Positions 28,400 through 35,627 of a stretch of DNA of 64,000 bases are shown piece by piece. Every line of letters begins with the position of its first letter. Positions within the stretch are counted from its first letter, which is position 1. The position numbers and the translations under genes are program-made. This stretch comes from Gemmatimonadaceae bacterium (GTDB lineage: Bacteria; Gemmatimonadota; Gemmatimonadetes; Gemmatimonadales; Gemmatimonadaceae). The notes beneath the pieces are model-generated. The model did not search any database. It was not told where the DNA came from and worked only from the letters and a program-made list of their open reading frames with translations. The stretch is taken from assembly GCA_020851455.1 (NCBI GenBank), contig JADZCT010000041.1:62001-126000 (forward strand), written 5' to 3'.

Positions 28400-29230
28400 G
28401 TGCGCGCATTCACCCCCGGCGACAACCCGGCGCCATCCGGGATCATTGACCGCTTCATACGCCGCTTCCCGCGCACCGCTCACCTGGCCGCCGGCGTCAT
28501 CCTCTACGCGGTCGCCACGCTCGCCGTGGGCATGGCCGCAGCCGTGCCGCTCGGCGTTGCGTCGGCCGTAGGCGGCAGGGTGGCGACCATCGGCTCATGG
28601 ATTCGCTGGCCCGCGCTTGGCGCACTGGTCGCCACGAGCTTCTTCCTGTGGGGCCTCGCGCTGCTCATCGTGGTGCCAGGATTCAACTTCGCGCTCCCCA
28701 CGCGGCTACGGGCGTTCTCCGGCGGCTACTTTACCGCCGCCTCGTTGCCGTGGTACCTGCACAACGGGCTCTTCTACCTCGTGCGATTCACGGTGCTGCC
28801 GTTCGTCACCGCGACCCCGATCGGCACGCTATTCCTTCGTGCGATGGGGATGAAGATGGGGCGTCGCGTGCACATCACGAGCGAGTTCTTCTCGGACGTG
28901 AACATGATCACCATCGGCGACGACGCTGTCATCGGGGGAAGCGCCACGGTATTTTGTCATTACGGCGGCAACGGACGGCTCGTGATCGCTCCTGTCGTCA
29001 TCGGCCGCGGCGCGGTGATCGGCGAGAAGGCCACGATCATGGGCGACGTGGTCGTGGGAGAGGGCGCAACGGTGCTCCCGCACGCCGCCGTGCTTCCCGG
29101 CACGCGGATCGGTCCGCGCGAACGCTGGGGCGGCGCACCTGCGCGCCGGATATCACGCGAAGAGTGGGAGGCGATGAAGGCCTCCCGCACCGAGGTCAAT
29201 GACGATGCCATCCCATCAGTCGCAATCTGA
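28400..29230 (+). CDS. Membrane-anchored hexapeptide-repeat acyltransferase
   Basis: This 276-residue protein starts at a GTG at 28400. Two or three hydrophobic segments occupy the first ~130 residues (LAAGVILYAVATLAVGMAAA; LVATSFFLWGLALLIVVPG). They are followed by a left-handed beta-helix of hexapeptide repeats (VHITSEFFSDVNMITIGDDA; VVIGRGAVIGEKATIMGDVV). The tail GPRERWGGAPARRISREEW is typical of O-acetyltransferase-like LbH proteins. The overall pattern resembles the C-terminal part of the Pls/PosA non-ribosomal-peptide-type proteins. It probably acylates an unknown acceptor at the membrane. Its 3' end overlaps the DUF302 gene. Confidence 0.8.
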   Translation: MRAFTPGDNPAPSGIIDRFIRRFPRTAHLAAGVILYAVATLAVGMAAAVPLGVASAVGGRVATIGSWIRWPALGALVATSFFLWGLALLIVVPGFNFALPTRLRAFSGGYFTAASLPWYLHNGLFYLVRFTVLPFVTATPIGTLFLRAMGMKMGRRVHITSEFFSDVNMITIGDDAVIGGSATVFCHYGGNGRLVIAPVVIGRGAVIGEKATIMGDVVVGEGATVLPHAAVLPGTRIGPRERWGGAPARRISREEWEAMKASRTEVNDDAIPSVAI

Positions 29231-29642
29231 GCGGGCGCTGGGCTTCGAGGTCATGCTCCCGATGCGCCACGCCGACGCCATTCCAGTCGTGCGCGACGCA
29301 CTCAAGGCCGAAGGATTCGGAGTTCTTACCGAAATAGACGTGAAGGCAACCTTCAGGGAAAAACTCGACAAGGACTTCCGCCCGTACACGATCCTCGGCG
29401 CATGCAACCCGCCGCTTGCGCACGCCGCTCTCTCCGCCGACCCCGCAGTCGGGTTGCTGCTCCCGTGCAATGTTACAGTTGAGGAGACAGACGCCGGACA
29501 CTCGATCGTGCGCCTTACCGACCCGGAGGCGATGCTCGCCACGGCCAGTGGCCTTTCGGGTGCGGTGAAGCAGGTCGCGTCCGACGCCCACGAGCGCATG
29601 ACGCGCGTCACCGCGGCGCTGCGCGCGCCGAGGAAGGCCTGA
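29199..29642 (+). CDS. DUF302 family protein
   Basis: This 147-residue protein starts at an ATG at 29199, or the ATG two codons later, overlapping the acyltransferase 3' end. The DUF302 signature is seen in ADAIPVVRDALKAEGFGVLT, EIDVKATFREKLDKDFRPY, TILGACNPPLAHAAL and VGLLLPCNVTVEE. DUF302 proteins are small and often linked to redox or metal stress; biochemical function is not established. Its stop TGA is directly followed by the ATG of the RidA gene, consistent with a polycistronic unit. Confidence 0.9.
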   Translation: MTMPSHQSQSERALGFEVMLPMRHADAIPVVRDALKAEGFGVLTEIDVKATFREKLDKDFRPYTILGACNPPLAHAALSADPAVGLLLPCNVTVEETDAGHSIVRLTDPEAMLATASGLSGAVKQVASDAHERMTRVTAALRAPRKA

Positions 29643-30032
29643 ATGGCTCCGCACCGCTTCATCCAAGCCAACGGCCTTCCGAAGCCGGCCGGCCCGTACT
29701 CGCCGGCGACCGGCTTCGAGCGGCTCGTGTTCGTTTCTGGGCAGGGCGCCACTGACCCCGCGACCGGCAAGCTCGTGGGCGGCGGCGTGGCGGAGCAAAC
29801 GGCGCAGTGCCTGCGGAACGTAGACGCAATACTCAAGGCCGCCGGCTCCGGCCTGGAACACGCGCTCCGCTGCGGCGTCTTCCTCCTCGACATGAAGGAG
29901 TTCCGGCCGATGAACGAGGCGTACGCCAAGGCATTCGGCGACCACCGCCCGGCTCGCACCACAGTGCAGGTGGCCGGGCTGCCGGGCGAAGGGCTGCGCG
30001 TCGAGATTGACTGCATCGCGTACGTTCCGTAG
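29643..30032 (+). CDS. RidA/YjgF-family enamine/imine deaminase
   Basis: This 129-residue protein is the full family length. RidA proteins form trimers that hydrolyse reactive 2-aminoacrylate and other enamines or imines. Seen here: PAGPYSPATGFERLVFVSGQ at the N-terminus, the mid-region EQTAQCLRNVDAILKAAGS, and ARTTVQVAGLPGEGLRVEID at the C-terminus, which contains the conserved active-site Arg. It is the last gene of the operon that begins at the PRTase and is followed by a strong bidirectional hairpin. Confidence 0.92.
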   Translation: MAPHRFIQANGLPKPAGPYSPATGFERLVFVSGQGATDPATGKLVGGGVAEQTAQCLRNVDAILKAAGSGLEHALRCGVFLLDMKEFRPMNEAYAKAFGDHRPARTTVQVAGLPGEGLRVEIDCIAYVP

Positions 30033-30088
30033 GCCCTCCGCCGCCGCGCAGGGTCGGCTGCCTGCCTGCCTGACCGCGGTACGGACGA

Positions 30089-30125
30089 AAAGGCCGCCGC
30101 AACCCAACGGGTTGCGGCGGCCTTT
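30089..30125. terminator. Strong bidirectional terminator
   Basis: A perfect 17-bp inverted repeat (arms 30089-30105 and 30109-30125, loop aac) has an A-run at one end and a T-run at the other. It can therefore terminate both the RidA operon and the convergent secreted-protein gene. Confidence 0.88.
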
Positions 30126-30144
30126 CACTCCCCATCGCCGCTTC

Positions 30145-30855
30145 TTACGGCTTCGTCACCTTGAGGCCGACAACGAGGCCTTCCGTATTATGCGCGAAGC
30201 GCACGCCGTACACACCATCCGTTGACCTTAGGCCCTTGGCCTGGAGATCTGCCTTGGTGTAGGTGGCGACATCGGTTCCGTTGATGTTGCAGGTGACCTT
30301 GTCGCCCTTGACCGACAGCGCGATGTCCTGCGACACCGGCTTGCCCTTGCCCTCGGCCTTGTGCACGGCGTCATTCGGCTGGCCGCGGCCGCCGTTCATC
30401 TGGAACGCAGCCGGTCCGAACCCACGCACGATGAACACGCCGTTGCCGTAGGCCGCGCAGTAGAGGTACGTGCCCTTGTCGGTGCCCATGTCGTTGCCGG
30501 CAATCACGATTCCGTACGGATGCGGGTGGTCGTTCAGCTCCATGTACTTGGGTTCGTTGAACGTCGCCTTCACGGTGTAGTCGCCCGACGCCTTGTTGGC
30601 CGGGTTCCAGAAGGTGGTAGCCGGTCCAGTAACGACATGCAGGCTGCCGCCCATGGACATGAATCGCGAATCCTTGACTGACAGGCCCTGCCCTGCCTCC
30701 CGGTCGTCAACCTTACCCATCCAGCCGGGCACGGAGATTCCGCCACCGCTCACCCGCCGCGTTTCCTCGTTGGCCTGGGCGCTGGCCGATGAAGGGCGGA
30801 CGGCAACAGCCGCGAGCGCTACAGATGCCACTGCAATACCGGTGAGACACCGCAT
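30145..30855 (-). CDS. Secreted beta-rich protein of unknown function
   Basis: This 236-residue protein starts at an ATG at 30855 preceded by AAGGAGC at good spacing. The signal peptide (MRCLTGIAVASVALAAVAVR) is followed by SASAQ. The mature protein looks like one jelly-roll or concanavalin-like domain: LHVVTGPATTFWNPANKASG, DYTVKATFNEP, YGIVIAGNDM and KVTCNINGTDVATYTKADL. This recalls DUF1080-type glycan-related domains, but that is only a resemblance by eye. It is divergent from the OsmC gene and convergent with the RidA operon. Confidence 0.72.
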   Translation of the reverse strand: MRCLTGIAVASVALAAVAVRPSSASAQANEETRRVSGGGISVPGWMGKVDDREAGQGLSVKDSRFMSMGGSLHVVTGPATTFWNPANKASGDYTVKATFNEPKYMELNDHPHPYGIVIAGNDMGTDKGTYLYCAAYGNGVFIVRGFGPAAFQMNGGRGQPNDAVHKAEGKGKPVSQDIALSVKGDKVTCNINGTDVATYTKADLQAKGLRSTDGVYGVRFAHNTEGLVVGLKVTKP

Positions 30856-31042
30856 GGTATGAGCTCCTTCGGATAATGGGCCAGGGAGATGCAGGAATAA
30901 GATAACCCGGCTGGCCCGCCGGGGATCCGCGCGGCAGCCACCGGGCACGTGCAATCGCTATAGCTTGCGGATGCGGGTATGAACACAATCCAACCGCCCC
31001 GCGGCATGAAGTGCCGGCCGGGGCTGCACGGGGGACACGCAC

Positions 31043-31465
31043 ATGGACCGACGCGCTGAAGCACGCTGGAACGGAGACCTCAAGACCGGCAGCGGCACCA
31101 TCAAGATCGAGAGCGGAACGTTCGAGGGGCCGTACTCGTTCGTAAGCCGGTTCGAGAGCGGCAAGGAGGCCAACCCGGAAGAGCTCCTGGGCGCCGCGCA
31201 CGCCGCGTGCTACTCGATGGCGCTCTCCAACAGTCTTGCCAAGGCCGGCCACAAGCCCAGGAGCGTGCACACCACCGCCGTGGTGCGCCTCACGACTGGC
31301 GCCTCGGGACCCTCCATCACCGGCATTGATCTCGTGACACGCGGTGACGTACCGGGGCTCTCGGCCGCTGATTTCCGGAAGTTCGCCGAGGAAACCAAGG
31401 TTGGATGCATCGTATCGCGGGCCCTCTCCGCGGTACCGATGACAGTGGACGCACAACTGGCCTGA
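31043..31465 (+). CDS. OsmC-family peroxiredoxin
   Basis: This 140-residue cytosolic protein of the OsmC/Ohr superfamily reduces organic hydroperoxides with a pair of Cys. The two redox Cys lie in the family contexts AAHAACYSMAL and TKVGCIVSRAL. The N-terminal GDLKTGSGTIKIESG and the Arg-containing SFVSRFESGKEANPEELLGA are also characteristic, and the pattern fits OsmC more than Ohr. It starts at an ATG at 31043. The divergent promoter region (30856-31042) is shared with the secreted protein. Confidence 0.92.
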   Translation: MDRRAEARWNGDLKTGSGTIKIESGTFEGPYSFVSRFESGKEANPEELLGAAHAACYSMALSNSLAKAGHKPRSVHTTAVVRLTTGASGPSITGIDLVTRGDVPGLSAADFRKFAEETKVGCIVSRALSAVPMTVDAQLA

Positions 31466-31522
31466 CCACCCTGCCGGGCCGCCCACGGAGTAATTCGTGA
31501 CGCGGGAGCAGCTATTCGGAAG

Positions 31523-31672
31523 ATGATGTCGTTCATAGGCACGACCGTCGGGAGCACCGCGGGATGGTGGGTCGGCGCGCATGCCGGGATCATGACGGCC
31601 TTTATCCTCAGCATGGTCGGGTTCGGGGCCGGAATGTGGTACGGGCGCCGGCTCGCCGACCGGATCGAGTAA
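31523..31672 (+). CDS. 49-residue integral membrane protein
   Basis: This short ORF reads MMSFIGTTVGSTAGWWVGAH, continues through a Gly-rich hydrophobic stretch (AGIMTAFILSMVGFGAGMWY) and ends GRRLADRIE. It has one or two membrane segments and a basic tail. GGGAGCAG lies about 11 bases upstream of the first ATG. The small Gly-rich helices and the cytoplasmic-type tail resemble small bacterial membrane proteins seen in many genomes without assigned function. It sits between the OsmC and FKBP genes, all on the same strand. Confidence 0.65.
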   Translation: MMSFIGTTVGSTAGWWVGAHAGIMTAFILSMVGFGAGMWYGRRLADRIE

Positions 31673-31762
31673 GTGATGATTGGGGGCAGCCGTCGCGCAT
31701 CGCTAGGTTTCGGGGGCGCCGACGGCTCTCCGCCGGCCCACCATCAAAGGACTTGCCTTCGC

Positions 31763-32245
31763 ATGCCCGTGCCCGCCCGTTCAGTGCTCTGTGCCGCCAT
31801 GCTCGCCATTGCGAGCGCGTCGTGCACGCCGGAGCTTCCCGTAGCACCCGCCACGAATATCGAAAACACGCAGTTTGCGTCGTCGCTGGGCATTGACCTT
31901 GCGAAGATGACGAAGACTGCGAGCGGGCTTTACTACCAGGACACCCAGGCAGGTTCCGGAATAACCGTCGCGGCGGGATACCACGTTACGCTGCACTACA
32001 CGCTCTACCTGGCGAACGGAATCACCATCCAGACGAGCGTCGGCAAGGCGCCGCTGCAGTTCACCGTGGGCGCCAACCCGAAGCAGGTGATCGCCGGGTT
32101 CGACGAGGGGATGATCGGCATGCGCGTGGGCGGCAGTCGCAAGATGATTATCCCGCCGGAGCTGGCGTACGGCGCGGATGGCACGGATGCCATTCCGGGC
32201 AACGCCATTCTCGTGTACACGGTGCAGTTGCTCAGCGTCCCCTGA
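31763..32245 (+). CDS. FKBP-type peptidyl-prolyl isomerase, lipoprotein
   Basis: This 160-residue protein starts at an ATG at 31763, giving a lipoprotein signal with lipobox ASASC. The FKBP domain covers about residues 50-160. Seen are SGLYYQDTQAGSGITVAAGYHV, LHYTLYLANGITIQTS, VIAGFDEGMIGMRVGGSRKM and IIPPELAYG, all family hallmarks. It would catalyse prolyl cis-trans isomerisation in the periplasm and help fold exported proteins, which fits the many exported hydrolases in this window. A GC-rich hairpin follows. Confidence 0.92.
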   Translation: MPVPARSVLCAAMLAIASASCTPELPVAPATNIENTQFASSLGIDLAKMTKTASGLYYQDTQAGSGITVAAGYHVTLHYTLYLANGITIQTSVGKAPLQFTVGANPKQVIAGFDEGMIGMRVGGSRKMIIPPELAYGADGTDAIPGNAILVYTVQLLSVP

Positions 32246-32266
32246 CCTGCGGGCCGAATGAATGCA

Positions 32267-32298
32267 AGCGGGGCCGCCCCCTCCGGGGCAGCCCCGCT
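32267..32298. terminator. Hairpin between convergent FKBP and FecR-like genes
   Basis: An 8-bp outer stem (agcggggc ... gccccgct) encloses a second small GC hairpin. It occupies most of the 86-bp gap between convergent stops and lacks a T-run. Confidence 0.5.
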
Positions 32299-32331
32299 GT
32301 GCTTCCGGAACGCGGACGGAGCCCGTCTGCG

Positions 32332-33198
32332 CTACTTCTTCGCCTTCGCGGCCTTTGCCGCGGCAGCTGGATCGTCCCGGAGGATCGGCGTCGAGCCGTC
32401 GTAACCGAACTTCACGAACGCGGCCGCCTGCAAGGCATCAATGGCCTTCTGCTTCGAGTCGAGATCCGCCTCCATCGTGACCGACCGCGTCAGCAGCGCA
32501 TCGTCCGCAACCTTGAGGTTGAGCGCGTAGTACTTGTTGAAGAGTACCAGCACCTCCTTGAGCGGCGTGTCTTTGATTTCGACCTTGCCCGTGGCCCACG
32601 ATGTGGCCAGGTCGGCCTTGGCGGGATTCGCATCGCTCAGCACCGAGTCCTTGCTCACGTACAGCGTGACGGGACCCGTGACCTCGCGGCGCGCCTCCTT
32701 GGCGCGAATCACCGCCTTCCCCGAAATGACCTTGAACGTGGCATCGCCCTCGTCGCCGTAGCTGCGCACCACCACGGAGCCCTCGTCGAGCACCATGGCG
32801 CCGCCGCCGCCGCGTATTTCGATCGGTGTGCCGGGTGACGCCTTCACGTCCATCGCGATGGTGCCGTCCACCATTATCCCGCGAAAGTTCTCGTTGTAGT
32901 TCGGGATGATGGTGAGCTGCGTCGCAGGCCCGATCTTCAGGGTCGAGCCGTCGCTCAGTGTCACCTCGCCGCGCTGGCCGTTCGACGTGCCGATATGCCG
33001 CACTTCGGATGACTTGAAGAGCGTGTTGAGCCGGTTGTCCTCGCCCTTGCGGTTGAGGTACCACAGGCCGCCGCCGCCCAGCACGGCGACGATGAGGCCG
33101 ACCGTGATGATCTGCCCGATCGGCGCGCCCTGGTCGGCGGTCCCGATATGGGCGTGGTGGTGGGGTTGAGCGCCGGGCTTGTTCTGTTCGCCAGCCAT
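32332..33198 (-). CDS. FecR-domain membrane protein
   Basis: This 288-residue protein has a short His-containing cytoplasmic N-terminus and one membrane helix at about 27-46 (IGQIITVGLIVAVLGGGGLW). A periplasmic FecR domain follows (EVTLSDGSTLKIGPATQLTI ... VDGTIAMDVKASPGTPIEI). The C-terminal region (TPLKEVLVLFNKYYALNLKV) is the STN/DUF4974-like part of FecR proteins. FecR proteins normally relay signals to an ECF sigma factor, but no sigma gene lies next to it here. The N-terminal anti-sigma domain is also shorter than usual, so it may have another role. Confidence 0.8.
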   Translation of the reverse strand: MAGEQNKPGAQPHHHAHIGTADQGAPIGQIITVGLIVAVLGGGGLWYLNRKGEDNRLNTLFKSSEVRHIGTSNGQRGEVTLSDGSTLKIGPATQLTIIPNYNENFRGIMVDGTIAMDVKASPGTPIEIRGGGGAMVLDEGSVVVRSYGDEGDATFKVISGKAVIRAKEARREVTGPVTLYVSKDSVLSDANPAKADLATSWATGKVEIKDTPLKEVLVLFNKYYALNLKVADDALLTRSVTMEADLDSKQKAIDALQAAAFVKFGYDGSTPILRDDPAAAAKAAKAKK

Positions 33199-33350
33199 TG
33201 CGAATCTCCTGGGGTGGGGTCCGACAGTTCACCGGATACTCTACCGCGTGCGGCGCCGGCTGGACAGGGGGGATTCCCCCCCATTCGACAGCGCCGGACG
33301 GGGGAAGTACGTTACCGTACGTAAACCCTCAACCCATCCCGGACGCCCCG

Positions 33351-34793
33351 ATGTCAAACCGTCTCAGCCTTTCGCTCGCAATTCTCGGCATTGCGGCCGC
33401 AGCACCGGCCATGCGCGCGCAGGACGCCGCGCTAGTGGCGAAAGCCAAGGCCATCCATGATCGCGTGATCAAGCTCGACACCCATGTTGACTTCGACCCG
33501 TCGAACATGCGCGACGAGCCGCCCAATTACGTGACCGGTCTCCGCGGGCAGGTTGACCTCCCCAAGATGAAGGCCGGGTACAACGGCATCTTCTTCTCCA
33601 TTTACGTCGGCCAGAGCGACGACCTGACGCAGGCCGGGTTCGACCGCGCTTACGACGCCGACGTCGCGAAGTTCGAGGCGGTGCACAAGCTCGCCGAGCG
33701 CATGGCACCCGACAGGATCGAAATCGCGCGCACCGCGGCCGACGTGCGCCGCATCGTAAAGAGCGGCAAGCTGGTCGCGCTGATGGGCGTCGAGAACGGA
33801 TACGGGATCGGCAACGACATAACGCGGGTCAAGAAATTCGCCGACTACGGCGCCCGCTACCTCTCGCTGGCGCACAACGGCCACAATCAGCTTTCGGACT
33901 CGAACACCGGCGAGGCCGACAACGAGTGGAAGTGGCACGGCGTGAGCCCGTTCGGCAAGCAGGTGGTTGCCGAGGCGAACAAGTGGGGCATCCTCCTCGA
34001 CATCTCGCACCCGTCGAAGGAGTCGAACATGTGGGTGATGGCGAACAGCAAGGCGCCGGTCATTGCATCGCATTCGAGCATCCGCGCCCTCTGCCCGACG
34101 GCATCGCGCGACCTGGATGACGAGCAGCTCATGGCGCTCAAGAAGAACGGGGGCGTGATGCAGACTGTGGCCTTCTCGTCGTACGTCGTGTGCACGCCGG
34201 CGCCTTCCAGGGAGCGGACCGCGGCGATCGAAGCGCTGGCACAGGAGTTCAGCCTCCCGGTGAACGCGGTTGGCCGTGGCGGAGGCGCTGGTGCGGCCGG
34301 GTTTGGCGGCGGACGCGGAGCGGCGGCGCGCTCGGCGGCATGCTCTATCGGCGATCCCCCTGCGGACCCGGTGGCAACCGGTCGTGGCGCCGGCGGCGCT
34401 GGGCGCGGGATGGGGCCGGGGCGCGGCGGCCGTGGCAACCCTATCGCCGCGATGGACGACGCCACCCGCACACGATTCCAGGCCAAGCTCGACGAGATCA
34501 ACGCCAAGTACCCCGCGCCAGCTGCACGACGCGCGAACGTGCAGGACTTCGTAAACCACATTGACTACGCCGTGAAGAAGATTGGAATTGACCATGTAGG
34601 CATCAGTTCCGATTTCGACGGCGGCGGCGGCGTGGACGGCTACAACTGCGCCCCCGAAGCCATCAACGTCACGATCGAGCTCGTGAAGCGCGGCTACACT
34701 GAAGACCAGATCGCGAAGCTGTGGGGCGGCAACCTGCTCCGGGTCATGGAGCAGGCCGAGCAGGTGGCAAAGCAACTTCAGGCAGGCAACTAG
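33351..34793 (+). CDS. Secreted M19-family membrane dipeptidase with Gly/Arg-rich insert
   Basis: This 480-residue exported enzyme starts at an ATG at 33351 with a signal peptide (MSNRLSLSLAILGIAAAAPA). M19 renal-dipeptidase motifs are KLDTHVDFD (His-x-Asp zinc ligands), LMGVENGYGIGND (bridging Glu), LSLAHNGHNQLSDSN, ILLDISHPS and IASHSSIRAL (His ligands), and GISSDFDGGGG near the end. It cleaves dipeptides using two zinc ions. A Gly/Arg/Ala-rich insertion, encoded at about 34270-34440, splits the late part of the domain. Its length is above the typical ~400 because of this. It is followed directly by the GluQ-RS gene. Confidence 0.92.
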   Translation: MSNRLSLSLAILGIAAAAPAMRAQDAALVAKAKAIHDRVIKLDTHVDFDPSNMRDEPPNYVTGLRGQVDLPKMKAGYNGIFFSIYVGQSDDLTQAGFDRAYDADVAKFEAVHKLAERMAPDRIEIARTAADVRRIVKSGKLVALMGVENGYGIGNDITRVKKFADYGARYLSLAHNGHNQLSDSNTGEADNEWKWHGVSPFGKQVVAEANKWGILLDISHPSKESNMWVMANSKAPVIASHSSIRALCPTASRDLDDEQLMALKKNGGVMQTVAFSSYVVCTPAPSRERTAAIEALAQEFSLPVNAVGRGGGAGAAGFGGGRGAAARSAACSIGDPPADPVATGRGAGGAGRGMGPGRGGRGNPIAAMDDATRTRFQAKLDEINAKYPAPAARRANVQDFVNHIDYAVKKIGIDHVGISSDFDGGGGVDGYNCAPEAINVTIELVKRGYTEDQIAKLWGGNLLRVMEQAEQVAKQLQAGN

Positions 34794-34801
34794 CAGGCCT
34801 T

Positions 34802-35620
34802 CTGCAGACGACAACCCGGTTCGCGCCCGCGCCAACCGGCTTCCTCCACCTCGGCCACGCAGCGAACGCGATCGCTGTGTGGCGCGAGGCGGGGCGGCGA
34901 GGCGGATGCGTCCTGCTTCGCATCGAGGACCATGACCGGACGCGCTGCCGGCCGGAGTACGAGGCAGCCATCCGCGAGGATCTCGACTGGCTTGGCTTCA
35001 TGCCCGACGCGGAAGTTCCGCGCCAGAGCGATCGCGGCGCGCGTTACACGGAAGTGCTCGCCGACCTGGAGGCGCGCGGGCTCGCGTACCCATGTTCCTG
35101 TTCGCGTCGCGCGATCGCGTCAACGGGCGGCGACGAACCCAACGCGGAGACGCGTTACCCGGGAACGTGCAGGGATCGCCGCGTTGACCCGGCCTCGACC
35201 CCCGCGCGGCGGGTACGCATGGTGCCCGGCAGCGAGCGCTTCGACGACCTGCGGCTGGGACCGCAGGAACAGGATCCCTCAGAGCAGTGCGGCGATCTGC
35301 TCGTACGCGACCGCAATGGCAACTGGACTTACCAGTTTTGCGTGACGGTTGACGACTTCGACCAGAGCGTGTCGCTCGTCGTGCGCGGGGAGGATCTGCT
35401 TGCGTCCACGGGAAGGCAGGTCCGCCTGGCGCGAATGATCGGGAGAACCGTGATGCCGCAGTATCTGCACCACGGGCTCATCCGGAAGCCGGGGGGCGTC
35501 AAGCTGAGCAAGTCGGACGGCGACACCGGAGTGCGCGACCTGCGCGCCGCGGGCTGGAGCGCAAGCCGGGTGCTCGGGCGGGCGTCAGCGCTGCTCGCCG
35601 ACGCCCGCCCTCTGCCCTGA
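34802..35620 (+). CDS. gluQ: Glutamyl-Q tRNA(Asp) synthetase
   Basis: This truncated GluRS-like enzyme lacks the anticodon-binding domain; it attaches glutamate to queuosine in the anticodon of tRNA-Asp. HIGH-like motif: TRFAPAPTGFLHLGHAANAI. KMSKS-like: GGVKLSKSDGD. The zinc-type Cys motif AYPCSCSRR ... RYPGTCRD is the GluQ-RS hallmark. About 272 residues remain if translation starts at a CTG at 34802; no ATG, GTG or TTG is available close to the conserved start. An in-frame GTG at 34721, inside the dipeptidase gene, would give 299 residues with 27 unconserved extra residues. The start is therefore uncertain. Confidence 0.85.
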   Translation: MQTTTRFAPAPTGFLHLGHAANAIAVWREAGRRGGCVLLRIEDHDRTRCRPEYEAAIREDLDWLGFMPDAEVPRQSDRGARYTEVLADLEARGLAYPCSCSRRAIASTGGDEPNAETRYPGTCRDRRVDPASTPARRVRMVPGSERFDDLRLGPQEQDPSEQCGDLLVRDRNGNWTYQFCVTVDDFDQSVSLVVRGEDLLASTGRQVRLARMIGRTVMPQYLHHGLIRKPGGVKLSKSDGDTGVRDLRAAGWSASRVLGRASALLADARPLP

Positions 35621-35627
35621 GCAGCCG

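Noticed and set aside
33307-33322. Two GTACGT hexamers 10 bp apart upstream of the M19 dipeptidase gene
   Set aside because: Could be an operator, but the hexamer is self-palindromic and there is no matching site elsewhere; not enough to call.
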